A stretch of DNA of 9,765 bases, from positions 1 through 9,765 of the forward strand of contig DAIOCL010000097.1 of NCBI GenBank assembly GCA_036747335.1. The letters run 5' to 3'. Positions 1 through 6,252 of this stretch are shown here, piece by piece (the first letter of the stretch is position 1; every line of letters starts with the position of its first letter). The position numbers and the translations under genes were made by a program. This DNA is from UBA4660 sp002405435 (GTDB taxonomy: Bacteria > Bacteroidota > Bacteroidia > Flavobacteriales_D > Sanyastnellaceae). The notes under the pieces were generated by a model. That model ran no database searches. It was not told the DNA's origin and was given only the letters and a program-made list of their open reading frames with translations.

Positions 1-406
1 TGCCAATCAGTTCAGCTCGCTGGGTTTCTGACAAAGACGGACGCTTCAGGGTGTCGAGTACCAGTTTGACCGTTGTCAGCGGTGTGCGCAACTCGTGTGA
101 TGTGGAGAGTAAAAAAGTCTTTTCCCGTTCTGACCTGCGAAATTCCTGACGCAGGTTGTGAAAGATAATGTACACCGCCACCGCAAAAATCAACAGGAAG
201 ACTGCACCTTCACCGGCGATCATGTAGTACTTGCGCATGAGTTCGTCGTACTGGTTGATACCGGTGATGATGGTCCGCATCTCCAACATCTGCTTGTGCA
301 CCTCTGCCAGTTTGAATCCCCACCAGCACAACTGCGCCAGCATATACAGCACGAGCAGATAAAATACCCTAAGGGTTAAACGGGCTCTTTTGTTCTTGTC
401 GATCAT
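1..406 (-). CDS. Sensor histidine kinase, N-terminal part (cut by window edge)
   Basis: This is the membrane-bound sensor of a two-component system, which autophosphorylates on a histidine and passes the phosphate to a response regulator. Reading the minus strand from the ATG at 404-406 gives 135 codons with no stop before the window edge. There are two hydrophobic segments, about residues 11-31 and 62-82. They flank a short extracytoplasmic loop of about 30 residues, too small for a classical sensor domain. A short charged linker follows, then the HisKA H-box 'STSHELRTPL' with the phospho-acceptor His at residue 104. The ATP-binding domain lies outside the window. The start was chosen because it places the first TM segment directly after a basic N-terminus (MIDKNKRAR). 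The frame stays open further upstream, but that stretch is the terminator hairpin. No ribosome binding site is evident. The cognate regulator and signal are not visible here. Confidence 0.88.
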   Translation of the reverse strand, partial: MIDKNKRARLTLRVFYLLVLYMLAQLCWWGFKLAEVHKQMLEMRTIITGINQYDELMRKYYMIAGEGAVFLLIFAVAVYIIFHNLRQEFRRSEREKTFLLSTSHELRTPLTTVKLVLDTLKRPSLSETQRAELIG

Positions 407-421
407 GAGGGTTAACAAGTA

Positions 422-456
422 AAAAAGCCTCCTGCCGGCGAGGCAAAAGGCTTTTT
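422..456 (-). terminator. Hairpin terminator downstream of the secreted-protein gene
   Basis: A 9-bp stem pairs 422-430 with 448-456 (AAAAAGCCT / AGGCTTTTT on the plus strand). An alternative inner stem, GCCTC (427-431) with GAGGC (440-444), is also possible. On the minus strand both are followed by a run of T, as expected for an intrinsic terminator. It lies 22 nt past the stop codon of the 479-1030 gene. The A/T-flanked stem is nearly symmetrical, so it could also act on plus-strand transcripts. The histidine kinase ATG is only 15 nt further on. Confidence 0.8.
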
Positions 457-478
457 ATGGTATTAGAAAGGGGACCAA

Positions 479-1030
479 TTATCCCTTGCCTTTTTCTTTG
501 GGGTTTGCCGGAGGCACCGGGCGTACACCGGGCTCGGTAGGCCGGGCTGAGGGATCTGCAGGGCGCGCAGCAGGTTCTCCACCCGGACGATCTACCGGCG
601 GCCTTACACCACCCTGGGCGTCTCCACCGGGCTTGCGGGCAAGCCGTTTCTCCATCACAATGTGGGTTTCCGTAGTGGTTGCGCGATTCAACAGATATGA
701 GTTACCCATTTTCCAGCCACCATTACCCATATAATTCAGGGCGTCAGCGACGGAGGTAAACTGGATGGAGCGCAGTTGCTCAATCTGAGCGATTGACTCC
801 TTATCGGTCAGGTTGGCCATCAGGTCTTTTCCGATGTCCACACGGATGGTCATTTTGTTTTGTGTTTCGGCTACGATCAATTCGCAAAAGAGGGTCTCCA
901 CGTTGTAACGGAGTCCTTCACCGGGTTCTTTAGCGGGGTCGTTGGCGGCAGCGATCGGGGAAGCCGGCCTTGTCTGAGCCTGGAAGAATAATGGAGCGCA
1001 AATCAGCGCAGCTAGGATCAATTTTTTCAT
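479..1030 (-). CDS. Secreted protein of unknown function with Pro/Arg-rich tail
   Basis: I do not recognise a named family. The 183-residue product starts with a clear Sec signal peptide (MKKLILAALICAPLFFQAQ, cleavage probably near residue 18), so it should be exported. A compact region from about 41 to 130 follows. It contains 'VADALNYMGNGGWKMGNSY' (94-112), resembling the 'ALNxMGxxGWE' pattern found in many small Bacteroidetes exported proteins, followed by a beta-strand-like segment ending 'HIVMEKRL'. From about 133 to the end the protein is low complexity, rich in Pro, Arg, Gly and Ala, with repeated RP pairs (VRPP, DRPG, ARPA, ARPT, VRPV), and is probably disordered. The ATG at 1030 is preceded by a good -7 promoter box (1060-1067), and a terminator follows the TAA stop, so the gene is probably monocistronic. 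Export is well supported; function is unknown. Confidence 0.8.
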   Translation of the reverse strand: MKKLILAALICAPLFFQAQTRPASPIAAANDPAKEPGEGLRYNVETLFCELIVAETQNKMTIRVDIGKDLMANLTDKESIAQIEQLRSIQFTSVADALNYMGNGGWKMGNSYLLNRATTTETHIVMEKRLARKPGGDAQGGVRPPVDRPGGEPAARPADPSARPTEPGVRPVPPANPKEKGKG

Positions 1031-1059
1031 TGGTTTTGTCTGTTTTTAATTTCGGGACA

Positions 1060-1067
1060 CAAATATA
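1060..1067 (-). promoter_or_regulatory. -7 promoter box upstream of the secreted-protein gene
   Basis: The minus strand reads TATATTTG, an exact match to the Bacteroidetes -7 consensus TAnnTTTG. It lies 29 nt upstream of the ATG at 1030, which would give a leader of about 20-25 nt. At the expected distance there is only a T-rich stretch rather than a clear TTG/TTTG -33 element, so this is a one-box assignment. Confidence 0.55.
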
Positions 1068-1102
1068 GCCAATTCAGTGCCATAAAATGGCTGCGCACGG
1101 TT

Positions 1103-1900
1103 TCACCGGAGGGACAGGGGCCATTTCAACCGAAAATCTTCTTTCTGCTGGCGGGCCGACAGGACGAGAATCCCGACGTGATAAAAATCGAGCGTAAGCG
1201 GAAAGCGCGGGTCTGCGCGCATTTCATTCCATGCCCGGGCCATTTCCCTCGACCAGTAAATGTCATCCAGTACGATCATGGCGTCAGGCGTGCAGTATGG
1301 GATAATCTTATTCACATACCGCATGGTGGCTTCGTACCGGTGGTTTCCGTCGAGGAAAACGAAATCAAAGTGGCCTTCACGCCTGAGCAGTTCGGGCAAC
1401 ACCTCATCGAAATGACCGGCATGCGGCACAATGCGCCCGCTGGCTTCCCGGTTAAATGATTGGGCAGCAACGTGGTAAAACTCCGGTACCCCTTCAATGG
1501 TATGCAACTGTCCTTCCGGCTTCAACCCCCTGGCGAGGTAGCGGGATGTGGTGCCAAGACAGGTTCCCAGTTCGAGGGCCCGGCAAGCGCCGTGAAAGCG
1601 GGCAAGCCTGAAAAGAAAAGCGGCCTGGGCAGGTGGTTTGAGTGCATGCCTTGCCACTGAGGCTATGGTGCGGGAGGAAGGCCTGCTGCTGCCCGCCCCG
1701 GGGTCGGAAGTCAACACTGGCGTTGGGTCGCAGCGGTATTTTTTACGGTCGGTCTCAATATCAGCAACCCCCTGCGGCTGGTCGCGGGCGAGGGCAACTT
1801 CGTTAAAAAGGGCGTAGACATAAGGAGAGTGTAACCCATAGCGGCCCAGGGCCATCCGGCGATGGCGGATCCATGAGGTGAGCGCAAACCATCGGTCCAT
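1103..1900 (-). CDS. Class I SAM-dependent methyltransferase (O-methyltransferase-like)
   Basis: This 265-residue cytosolic enzyme should transfer a methyl group from S-adenosylmethionine; its substrate cannot be deduced. The N-terminus carries 'GRYGLHSPYVYALF' (about 19-32), the HSPFV-type leader of a Bacteroidetes-specific methyltransferase group. The SAM-binding motif I is 'ALELGTCLGTTSRYLA' (108-123). The later motif 'FDFVFLDGNHRYEATMRYV' (178-196) and 'MIVLDDIYWS' (208-217) supply the acidic residues seen in Methyltransf_24/caffeoyl-CoA-OMT-like folds. The end 'HVGILVLS...' is the usual final strand. I chose the ATG at 1900. A TTG four codons upstream (1912) directly follows an in-frame TAG and would add only four residues. 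The gene starts 31 nt beyond the T-run of the tRNA-Val terminator, so it probably has its own promoter, which I could not identify. Function beyond methylation is unassigned. Confidence 0.85.
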   Translation of the reverse strand: MDRWFALTSWIRHRRMALGRYGLHSPYVYALFNEVALARDQPQGVADIETDRKKYRCDPTPVLTSDPGAGSSRPSSRTIASVARHALKPPAQAAFLFRLARFHGACRALELGTCLGTTSRYLARGLKPEGQLHTIEGVPEFYHVAAQSFNREASGRIVPHAGHFDEVLPELLRREGHFDFVFLDGNHRYEATMRYVNKIIPYCTPDAMIVLDDIYWSREMARAWNEMRADPRFPLTLDFYHVGILVLSARQQKEDFRLKWPLSLR

Positions 1901-1930
1901 ACGGTAACGCAACTAAGACGGGAAACCGGC

Positions 1931-1958
1931 AAAAAAAAATGACCGCCGGAACGGTCAT
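1931..1958 (-). terminator. Intrinsic terminator of tRNA-Val
   Basis: On the minus strand, ATGACCG (1952-1958) pairs with CGGTCAT (1939-1945) as a perfect 7-bp stem with a 6-nt loop, followed by nine T residues (1931-1939, sharing one base with the stem). It begins 4 nt after the tRNA discriminator base. This is a textbook rho-independent terminator that separates the tRNA from the downstream methyltransferase gene. Confidence 0.9.
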
Positions 1959-1962
1959 TGTG

Positions 1963-2037
1963 TGGGAGCAACAGGATTCGAACCTGTGACCCTCTGCTTG
2001 TAAGGCAGATGCTCTGAACCAGCTGAGCTATGCTCCC
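1963..2037 (-). tRNA. tRNA-Val (anticodon UAC)
   Basis: The 75-nt minus-strand sequence folds as a complete cloverleaf. The acceptor stem is GGGAGCA/TGCTCCC with discriminator A. The D-arm is GCTC/GAGC with a 10-nt loop. The anticodon stem is TCTGC/GCAGA enclosing CTTACAA. The variable loop has 5 nt, and the T-arm is ACAGG-TTCGAAT-CCTGT. The anticodon TAC (plus strand 2000-2002) reads valine codons GUA and GUG. The 3' CCA is not encoded (the discriminator is followed by CAC), so it must be added after transcription. A promoter upstream and a terminator downstream indicate a stand-alone unit. Confidence 0.97.
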
Positions 2038-2056
2038 CTTAGGCAAAAAGCGGCCG

Positions 2057-2087
2057 CAAATATAGGCGGATGCAGTTCCTTTTCAAA
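2057..2087 (-). promoter_or_regulatory. Two-box promoter for tRNA-Val
   Basis: On the minus strand TTTG (2084-2087) is separated by exactly 19 nt from TATATTTG (2057-2064). Both boxes and the spacing fit the Bacteroidetes housekeeping promoter (TTTG/TTG - about 19 nt - TAnnTTTG). Transcription should start roughly 10-15 nt before the mature tRNA. This is the best promoter in the window. Confidence 0.8.
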
Positions 2088-2096
2088 TTTTGAAAA
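2080..2096. repeat. 17-bp palindrome between tRNA-Val and terC
   Basis: TTTTCAAA (2080-2087) and TTTGAAAA (2089-2096) form a perfect 8-bp inverted repeat around one central T. It overlaps the -33 box of the tRNA promoter and lies about 60 bp upstream of the divergent terC gene. It could be a regulator site or simply the A/T-rich upstream region; no protein can be assigned. Confidence 0.6.
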
Positions 2097-2134
2097 ATAA
2101 TTTGAGAAGTACGCCAATAGGCCTGTGGCCGTAG

Positions 2135-2142
2135 TTTCTTTG
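2135..2142 (+). promoter_or_regulatory. Possible -7 box for terC
   Basis: TTTCTTTG matches the Bacteroidetes -7 consensus TAnnTTTG at all positions but one. It would give a very short leader, since the terC ATG is only 13 nt further on. No -33 TTTG is found at the expected distance: the nearest TTTG (2101-2104) is about 30 nt upstream. Treat this as tentative. Confidence 0.35.
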
Positions 2143-2155
2143 CGCCCCCTAAGGC

Positions 2156-2944
2156 ATGGAAGCATTTTTAGCCCCTTTTACCTCATTTGACGGCATCTTC
2201 AGCCTGTTTACCCTCATACTGCTGGAGATTATTTTGGGGATCGACAACATCATTTTTATAGCCATCATCTGTGGCTACCTGCCCCAGAAAAAGAGCCAGC
2301 AACGCGCGCGGTTCATCGGTCTGGCGATGGCGCTTGTCGCCAGGGTCATTCTCCTGTCGACCATATCGTGGATCACCCAGATGAAGCATCCTTTCGCCTA
2401 CCTGGGTCCGGTCGAACTGACAGGGCGGGGCGTTATTCTTTTCGCCGGGGGTGGCTTTCTGATCGTGAAAACCATGATTGAGATCTACCATAAATTCAAG
2501 ATAGCCGACAAAGAAGAAAGTGCAAAATCGCGCCAGCTGACCATGCCGCAGGCCATTTTACAAATCACCTTCATTGATATTGTCTTTTCCTTCGACTCGA
2601 TCATCACGGCGGTTGGCGTTACAGCAAACCATCCGCGGCCTGAAGAAGCGCTGGCCATCATGATTATCGCCGTAGTCATTGCGATGATTGCCATGCTGAT
2701 GTTTGCGCCTTATGTAAGCACCTTTATCGAGAAGTACCCTACGCTAAAAATGCTGGCACTCACCTTCCTGGTGGTAATCGGACTCATTCTGGTGATGGAA
2801 GCCCTGGAAAGTGCCCGGGTGATCGAGCTGCCGCATGGGGTCAATGTGAAAACCTATGCGTACATAGCCCTCTTTTTCTCCCTTACGGTAGAAGCGCTCA
2901 ACATCAGGCTGCGCAATGTGAACGAAAGGCGGAACCGTTCATAA
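2156..2944 (+). CDS. TerC family integral membrane protein
   Basis: This 262-residue polytopic inner-membrane protein belongs to the TerC family. Members are linked to tellurite resistance and, in better-studied cases, to Mn2+ export or metal loading of exported proteins. The diagnostic acidic motifs are both present: 'LLEIILGIDNIIFIAI' (22-37, Asp30-Asn31) and 'TFIDIVFSFDSIITAVG' (138-154, Asp141 and Asp147). Roughly seven hydrophobic segments are visible, with a charged cytoplasmic loop near 112-128 and a basic C-terminus (RLRNVNERRNRS). Length is normal for the stand-alone form with no CBS or CorC domain. It is the only gene on the plus strand and is divergent from tRNA-Val. Its last 6 bp overlap the end of folC on the opposite strand. 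No ter operon partners (terB/D/E) are nearby, so a role in metal homeostasis is more likely than a dedicated tellurite system; that is inference. Confidence 0.92.
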   Translation: MEAFLAPFTSFDGIFSLFTLILLEIILGIDNIIFIAIICGYLPQKKSQQRARFIGLAMALVARVILLSTISWITQMKHPFAYLGPVELTGRGVILFAGGGFLIVKTMIEIYHKFKIADKEESAKSRQLTMPQAILQITFIDIVFSFDSIITAVGVTANHPRPEEALAIMIIAVVIAMIAMLMFAPYVSTFIEKYPTLKMLALTFLVVIGLILVMEALESARVIELPHGVNVKTYAYIALFFSLTVEALNIRLRNVNERRNRS

Positions 2945-4153
2945 CACCTCTGCCACCGTAAATACCGAGCCGGTCACCAGCACCAGGTCATCTGAGGCAG
3001 CCGCCGCACGAGCAGCAGCGAAGGCCTGGTTGACTCCATCATACACACAGCCGCTTAGTGCGAATTTTGCTGCCGCTGCGGCCAGCGATTCCGCCGCCAT
3101 GCCCCTGGGCAGGTTTGCCTTGCAGAAATAATAGTCTGCGCCTTGTGGCATCAGACACAATACCCTGTCAACCTCTTTATCGGCCACCATGCCCAGCACA
3201 ATGTGGAGCCGGCGGTAGCGCATACCGGCCAGTTGACTGACCACCGCGCGGACGCCGTCTTCATTGTGTGCCACATCGGCAATGACATGGGGCGAGGTGC
3301 TTAGTGTTTGCCACCGGCCCATCAGTCCGGTATTGGTCTTCACTTTCGAAAAGCCGGTCTCTATGTGTGCATCGGTAATGTTCCATCCGCTTCTTGCCAG
3401 CACGCGCAGGGCAGCACAGGCGGTACTGCGGTTTTCTTCCTGATACACTCCCCGGAGATCACTCTCCGGCGCAGCAGCATAGTCGCGGCTGTGGTATAGG
3501 TATGCCTCGCGCGCACGGGCTGCTTCTTTCATCACGGTTTCTACCCCGGGCCGCATGGTGCCCAGCACTACCGGAATCCCGGGCTTGATAATACCCGCCT
3601 TTTCTGATGCAATCTTGTCAAGTGTATCGCCCAGCAGATTCATGTGGTCGTAACCCACGTTGGTGATTACCGACAGTTCCGGCGCAATCACATTGGTGGA
3701 ATCGAGTCTGCCGCCCAGACCGGTTTCGATAACGTTGATGTCGGTATCCCGCAGCTGAAAATGCCAAAAAGCCATGGCCATGGTCAGTTCAAAAAACGAC
3801 GGTTGGATGGATTCCCAGCGACGGTGATAGTTTACCACAAAATGTCTTACCTCCTCCTCGGCAATGGGCTCGCCATTAATCCGGATGCGTTCACGGAAAT
3901 CCTTAAGGTGGGGGGAAGTATAGAGTCCTGTGCGATAACCCGCTTCCTGCAACACCGAGGCAATGAGATGAGAAACCGAACCTTTACCATTGGTGCCGGC
4001 TACGTGCACACACTTCAGTCCGCGGTGTGGATTTTCCAGCAGGTTCATCAGGGCGATGGTATTGTCGAGCCCTGGTTTATAGGCTGCCGGTCCGACGCGG
4101 TGAAACATCGGCAATTGGGCATACAGGTATTCAAGAACCGCTTGATAGTCCAT
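2939..4153 (-). CDS. folC: Bifunctional folylpolyglutamate synthase / dihydrofolate synthase
   Basis: FolC ligates glutamate to dihydropteroate and/or adds the polyglutamate tail to tetrahydrofolate, using ATP, in the cytosol. The 404-residue protein is of family length. Landmarks are the P-loop 'VAGTNGKGSVSH' (51-62), 'YTSPHLKDFRERIRING' (78-94), 'ETGLGGRLDSTNVI' (143-156), 'ITNVGYDHMNLLG' (163-175), 'EKAGIIKPG' (184-192), 'DVAHNEDGV' (293-301, corresponding to the family DxAHN motif) and the terminal 'VTGSVFTVAEVL'. I chose the ATG at 4153 because homologues begin with a sequence like MDYQAVLEYLY. An extension of the frame to 4264 would run into the tonB tail. It lies 58 nt after the tonB reading frame, probably as the last gene of exbB-exbD-tonB-folC. 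Its TGA stop overlaps the terC end. Confidence 0.95.
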   Translation of the reverse strand: MDYQAVLEYLYAQLPMFHRVGPAAYKPGLDNTIALMNLLENPHRGLKCVHVAGTNGKGSVSHLIASVLQEAGYRTGLYTSPHLKDFRERIRINGEPIAEEEVRHFVVNYHRRWESIQPSFFELTMAMAFWHFQLRDTDINVIETGLGGRLDSTNVIAPELSVITNVGYDHMNLLGDTLDKIASEKAGIIKPGIPVVLGTMRPGVETVMKEAARAREAYLYHSRDYAAAPESDLRGVYQEENRSTACAALRVLARSGWNITDAHIETGFSKVKTNTGLMGRWQTLSTSPHVIADVAHNEDGVRAVVSQLAGMRYRRLHIVLGMVADKEVDRVLCLMPQGADYYFCKANLPRGMAAESLAAAAAKFALSGCVYDGVNQAFAAARAAAASDDLVLVTGSVFTVAEVL

Positions 4154-4168
4154 CGTTGTCAGGCAAAA

Positions 4169-4205
4169 ATGCCGGGAGAAAAAAACCCATGCCGGAAGAA
4201 AAAAA
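4169..4205. repeat. Two tandem 17-bp repeats between tonB and folC
   Basis: The plus strand carries ATGCCGGGAGAAAAAAA (4169-4185) and ATGCCGGAAGAAAAAAA (4189-4205), identical except for one base and spaced at a 20-bp period. They fill most of the 58-nt gap between the tonB frame and folC. On the transcribed strand they appear as two pyrimidine runs (T7 followed by C-rich sequence). There is no strong stem before either T-run, so they are not convincing terminators. Confidence 0.7.
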
Positions 4206-4211
4206 CAAGTA

Positions 4212-4988
4212 CTACTGCAGCTTGAAGTTGAACGTGAGTCTTCCCTGCTGGCTTGCCTTGGCATCGGGGTTCACATCGAACCTTGCCGTATAGGCCGCCT
4301 TTAAGGCCAGTTGATAGAGTTCTTCGCTGGTGGCCGTGCTTTCGCCTTGTAAGGGCTTGGCGCTTAAGACCTATCCTTTGCTGTCAACCGTGATTGAGAC
4401 TACCACTGCCCCAGACTGTCTGGTCAAATCGGCGAGCTTCGGTGGTGAGGTCATGCCCCTGCCTTCGAGCGACCAGCCGCCGCCGCCACCCGAACCGCCG
4501 AAGACCCCTTTTCCTTCAATATTTCCTGACTCTGTGCCCGTGTTGCCGGGCTGCTTATCGTCTCCATCGCCTCCGCCACCGGGGCTTGAGAGTTGGTTGA
4601 GTGCGTTGTTGAGCGCATCAGATGGCCGGGGTTTTTCAGGCACTTCGACGGGCTTTTGTTGCACGGGCTTTTGCTGTGCGGGTGCCGACACTTCAGATTG
4701 GGTCTGGGTGACGGTTTGGTTGTCTTGCACCACCGGAACGGTCGAACTCGCAGGGGTTTCCGCCGCTACCTCATTGGTCGGACCGGGGTTTTCGGTTTCC
4801 TGATCACCCTGGCCTTGAAAAGACTGCCCCCAATCGCCTGCCAGTTCCATATCCACCGAAAGCGACCCAATGGGCGGATCGGGCACTTCCCAGCTGACCA
4901 TAAAAAACAGGGCCAGGAGAATGAGTACGTGCACCAGCACTGAAGTGCTGAAGGCGTAGGGTGAATTTTTTGTCGGAAACAGGTCCAT
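4212..4988 (-). pseudogene. tonB: Energy transducer TonB, interrupted by an in-frame amber codon
   Basis: TonB spans the periplasm and passes energy from ExbB-ExbD to TonB-dependent outer-membrane receptors. From the ATG at 4988 the protein has a single N-terminal TM anchor (about 13-33, containing His20). A long Pro/Gln/Glu linker follows (35-130, with QQKP repeats), then a Gly-rich stretch (137-178) and the start of the C-terminal domain, 'MTSPPKLADLTRQSGAVVVS' (179-198). At codon 206 (4371-4373) the frame hits TAG. The same frame continues for 52 sense codons with typical TonB content: 'YQLALKAAYTARFDV' and the final strand 'QQGRLTFNFKLQ', ending at TAG 4212-4214. A product stopping at codon 206 would lack the helix and last beta-strand that bind receptor TonB boxes. 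A TTG three codons upstream (4997) is an alternative start. It lies 29 nt after exbD. The cause may be a nonsense mutation or a base error; readthrough is possible but unsupported. Confidence 0.85.
4371..4373 (-). other. Premature amber (TAG) codon within tonB
   Basis: The minus strand reads ...GAC AGC AAA GGA TAG GTC TTA AGC... in the tonB frame. TonB homologues usually have Lys, Asn or Arg after the 'DxxG' turn, so a single A-to-T change from AAG would explain it. No shift in frame occurs: the downstream codons translate directly into the rest of the domain. Confidence 0.9.
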
Positions 4989-5017
4989 GACGGGCAATTT
5001 TATTCCGGTACAGCGGC

Positions 5018-5434
5018 TTATGGGTTTGGTTCAATCCCCCCGGCCGGTTTGGGTCGGGTGGCCACCACTACTTTCCAACCATTCATTTTGGCCATCCCAA
5101 GCAATTCGATTGTTTCGCCGGTAGGCACGTCGCGGTCTACGTTGAGCACGACGTTTTTATCGGTCTTAGCGCCCATGATGGCTTTCAGCCTGATTTCAAC
5201 CCCATCTTTCCCTACCTCATCACCATCAACCAGGTAACGGAGGTCTTTGGTTATGGTAAGGGTCACGTTGCCTCCGGTGGGCTCGCCGGTGCTGGTCTGG
5301 GGCAGGTTGACCTGTTCGCCGTTTACCACCATGGTGCTCATGATGATAAAGAAGATCAGCAGCAGGAACACGAGGTCTGAGATGGACGACATGTTGGCCT
5401 CTGCCGATATTTTGAGTCTTCTTCCGAAATCCAT
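5018..5434 (-). CDS. exbD: ExbD/TolR-type biopolymer transport protein
   Basis: ExbD is the peptidoglycan-side component of the ExbB-ExbD proton motor that energises TonB. The 138-residue product has a short cytoplasmic N-terminus and one TM helix (about 20-37) carrying the essential proton-binding Asp in 'SSISDLVFLLLIFFI' (Asp20). The periplasmic domain ends with 'VVLNVDRDVPTGETIELLGM' (95-114) and 'NGWKVVVATRP' (118-128), matching the family fold. Length is typical. The start ATG (5434) is 11 nt beyond the exbB stop, and tonB begins 29 nt after its TAA, so it is translated from the same message. No Shine-Dalgarno is visible, as is common in Bacteroidetes. A TolR role cannot be excluded by sequence, but adjacency to tonB favours ExbD. 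Confidence 0.93.
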   Translation of the reverse strand: MDFGRRLKISAEANMSSISDLVFLLLIFFIIMSTMVVNGEQVNLPQTSTGEPTGGNVTLTITKDLRYLVDGDEVGKDGVEIRLKAIMGAKTDKNVVLNVDRDVPTGETIELLGMAKMNGWKVVVATRPKPAGGIEPNP

Positions 5435-5445
5435 GTGCGGAGGTA

Positions 5446-6147
5446 TTAGGCGCCGGGTTGTTCGAGAATATCCATAAATTCAACAGCACGGGCTTCCATT
5501 TTATGGATGACCTTGCCAATTCTTGATACCAGGGTATTGTAGCCCATGTAGGCAATGATTCCGACAATCAGACCCACTACCGTGGTGATCATGGCGAGCA
5601 TCATACCACCACCGAGTTTGTCGATCTGGGGGCCCTCGGTTTGAATTTTATGGAATACCTCCACCATACCGATTACGGTACCCAGAAATCCGAGCATAGG
5701 CGCGGCACCGGCCGCAGTGGCCATAAAACCGACGTTTCGTTCGAGGTTATAGATTTCGAGTTTACCCACGTTTTCTATCGCCTTGGTGATGTCATCGAGC
5801 GGCTTTCCGATGCGCGAAATGCCTTTCTCAATCATGCGTGCAGCCGGTGTATTGGTGGTAGCACAAAGGTTGCGGGCACTGTCGAGTTTTCCCTGGTTGA
5901 TATAGTCTTTGATTTTGGCCATAAAATTTCCTTCCTCCTTCAGCGACTTGTTGATGGCCATGGTGCGCTCGATGAAGATGTACACGGCGACGACAGAGAG
6001 CAGTAACTGGGGCACATAGATATAGGCGCCTTTGAGAAATTCATCAAAAATGCTTATCTCGGCTGTTGTTCTCACCGCCCCGGCTGCAGCAGCAGCTTGT
6101 TGAGCTCCGACCGTTAGCTGGTCCTGAAGAAAAATGAAGATATTCAT
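5446..6147 (-). CDS. exbB: MotA/TolQ/ExbB proton channel family protein
   Basis: ExbB forms the pentameric inner-membrane scaffold of the TonB motor, with ExbD in its central pore. The 233-residue protein has three predicted TM helices at about 42-60, 143-165 and 183-205, with a large cytoplasmic loop between the first two. The conserved stretches 'GAAPMLGFLGTVIGM' (147-161) and 'GGGMMLAMITTVVGLIVGI' (179-197) are family hallmarks of the pore-lining helices. An Ala/Gln-rich segment (14-25) precedes the first TM. The ATG at 6147 is preceded by AAGGAT about 5 nt upstream (6153-6158), a rare clear Shine-Dalgarno in this window. It is the first gene of exbB-exbD-tonB-folC; 162 nt separate it from nhaD, and no TAnnTTTG box was found there. 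Confidence 0.93.
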   Translation of the reverse strand: MNIFIFLQDQLTVGAQQAAAAAGAVRTTAEISIFDEFLKGAYIYVPQLLLSVVAVYIFIERTMAINKSLKEEGNFMAKIKDYINQGKLDSARNLCATTNTPAARMIEKGISRIGKPLDDITKAIENVGKLEIYNLERNVGFMATAAGAAPMLGFLGTVIGMVEVFHKIQTEGPQIDKLGGGMMLAMITTVVGLIVGIIAYMGYNTLVSRIGKVIHKMEARAVEFMDILEQPGA

Positions 6148-6252
6148 AGTGTATCCTTGTGGTTAACGTGAATTAGGGGTTTGATGCCGGTTGCGCCGAC
6201 AGCCCTTTGCCGTTCTGCTTGCTGCAACCAACGCGAAATTCAACGCGATGTT

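Noticed and set aside
2156..2944. Tellurite-resistance (ter) operon
   Set aside because: Only a lone TerC-family gene is present, with no terB, terD, terE or related genes next to it.
3644..4225. A 193-codon open frame on the plus strand opposite folC and the repeat region
   Set aside because: It is antisense to an unmistakable folC, has no recognisable domain, and its end is the translated A-rich repeat.
4154..4264. Longer N-terminus for FolC starting near 4264
   Set aside because: The extra residues are the tonB tail and the repeat read in another frame, and homologues begin at MDYQ-like sequence (4153).
4371..4373. Genome-wide recoding of UAG as a sense codon
   Set aside because: The dehydrogenase ends at TAG at the expected family length, and the tonB frame ends at a second TAG, so TAG acts as a normal stop here; no CUA-anticodon tRNA is in the window.
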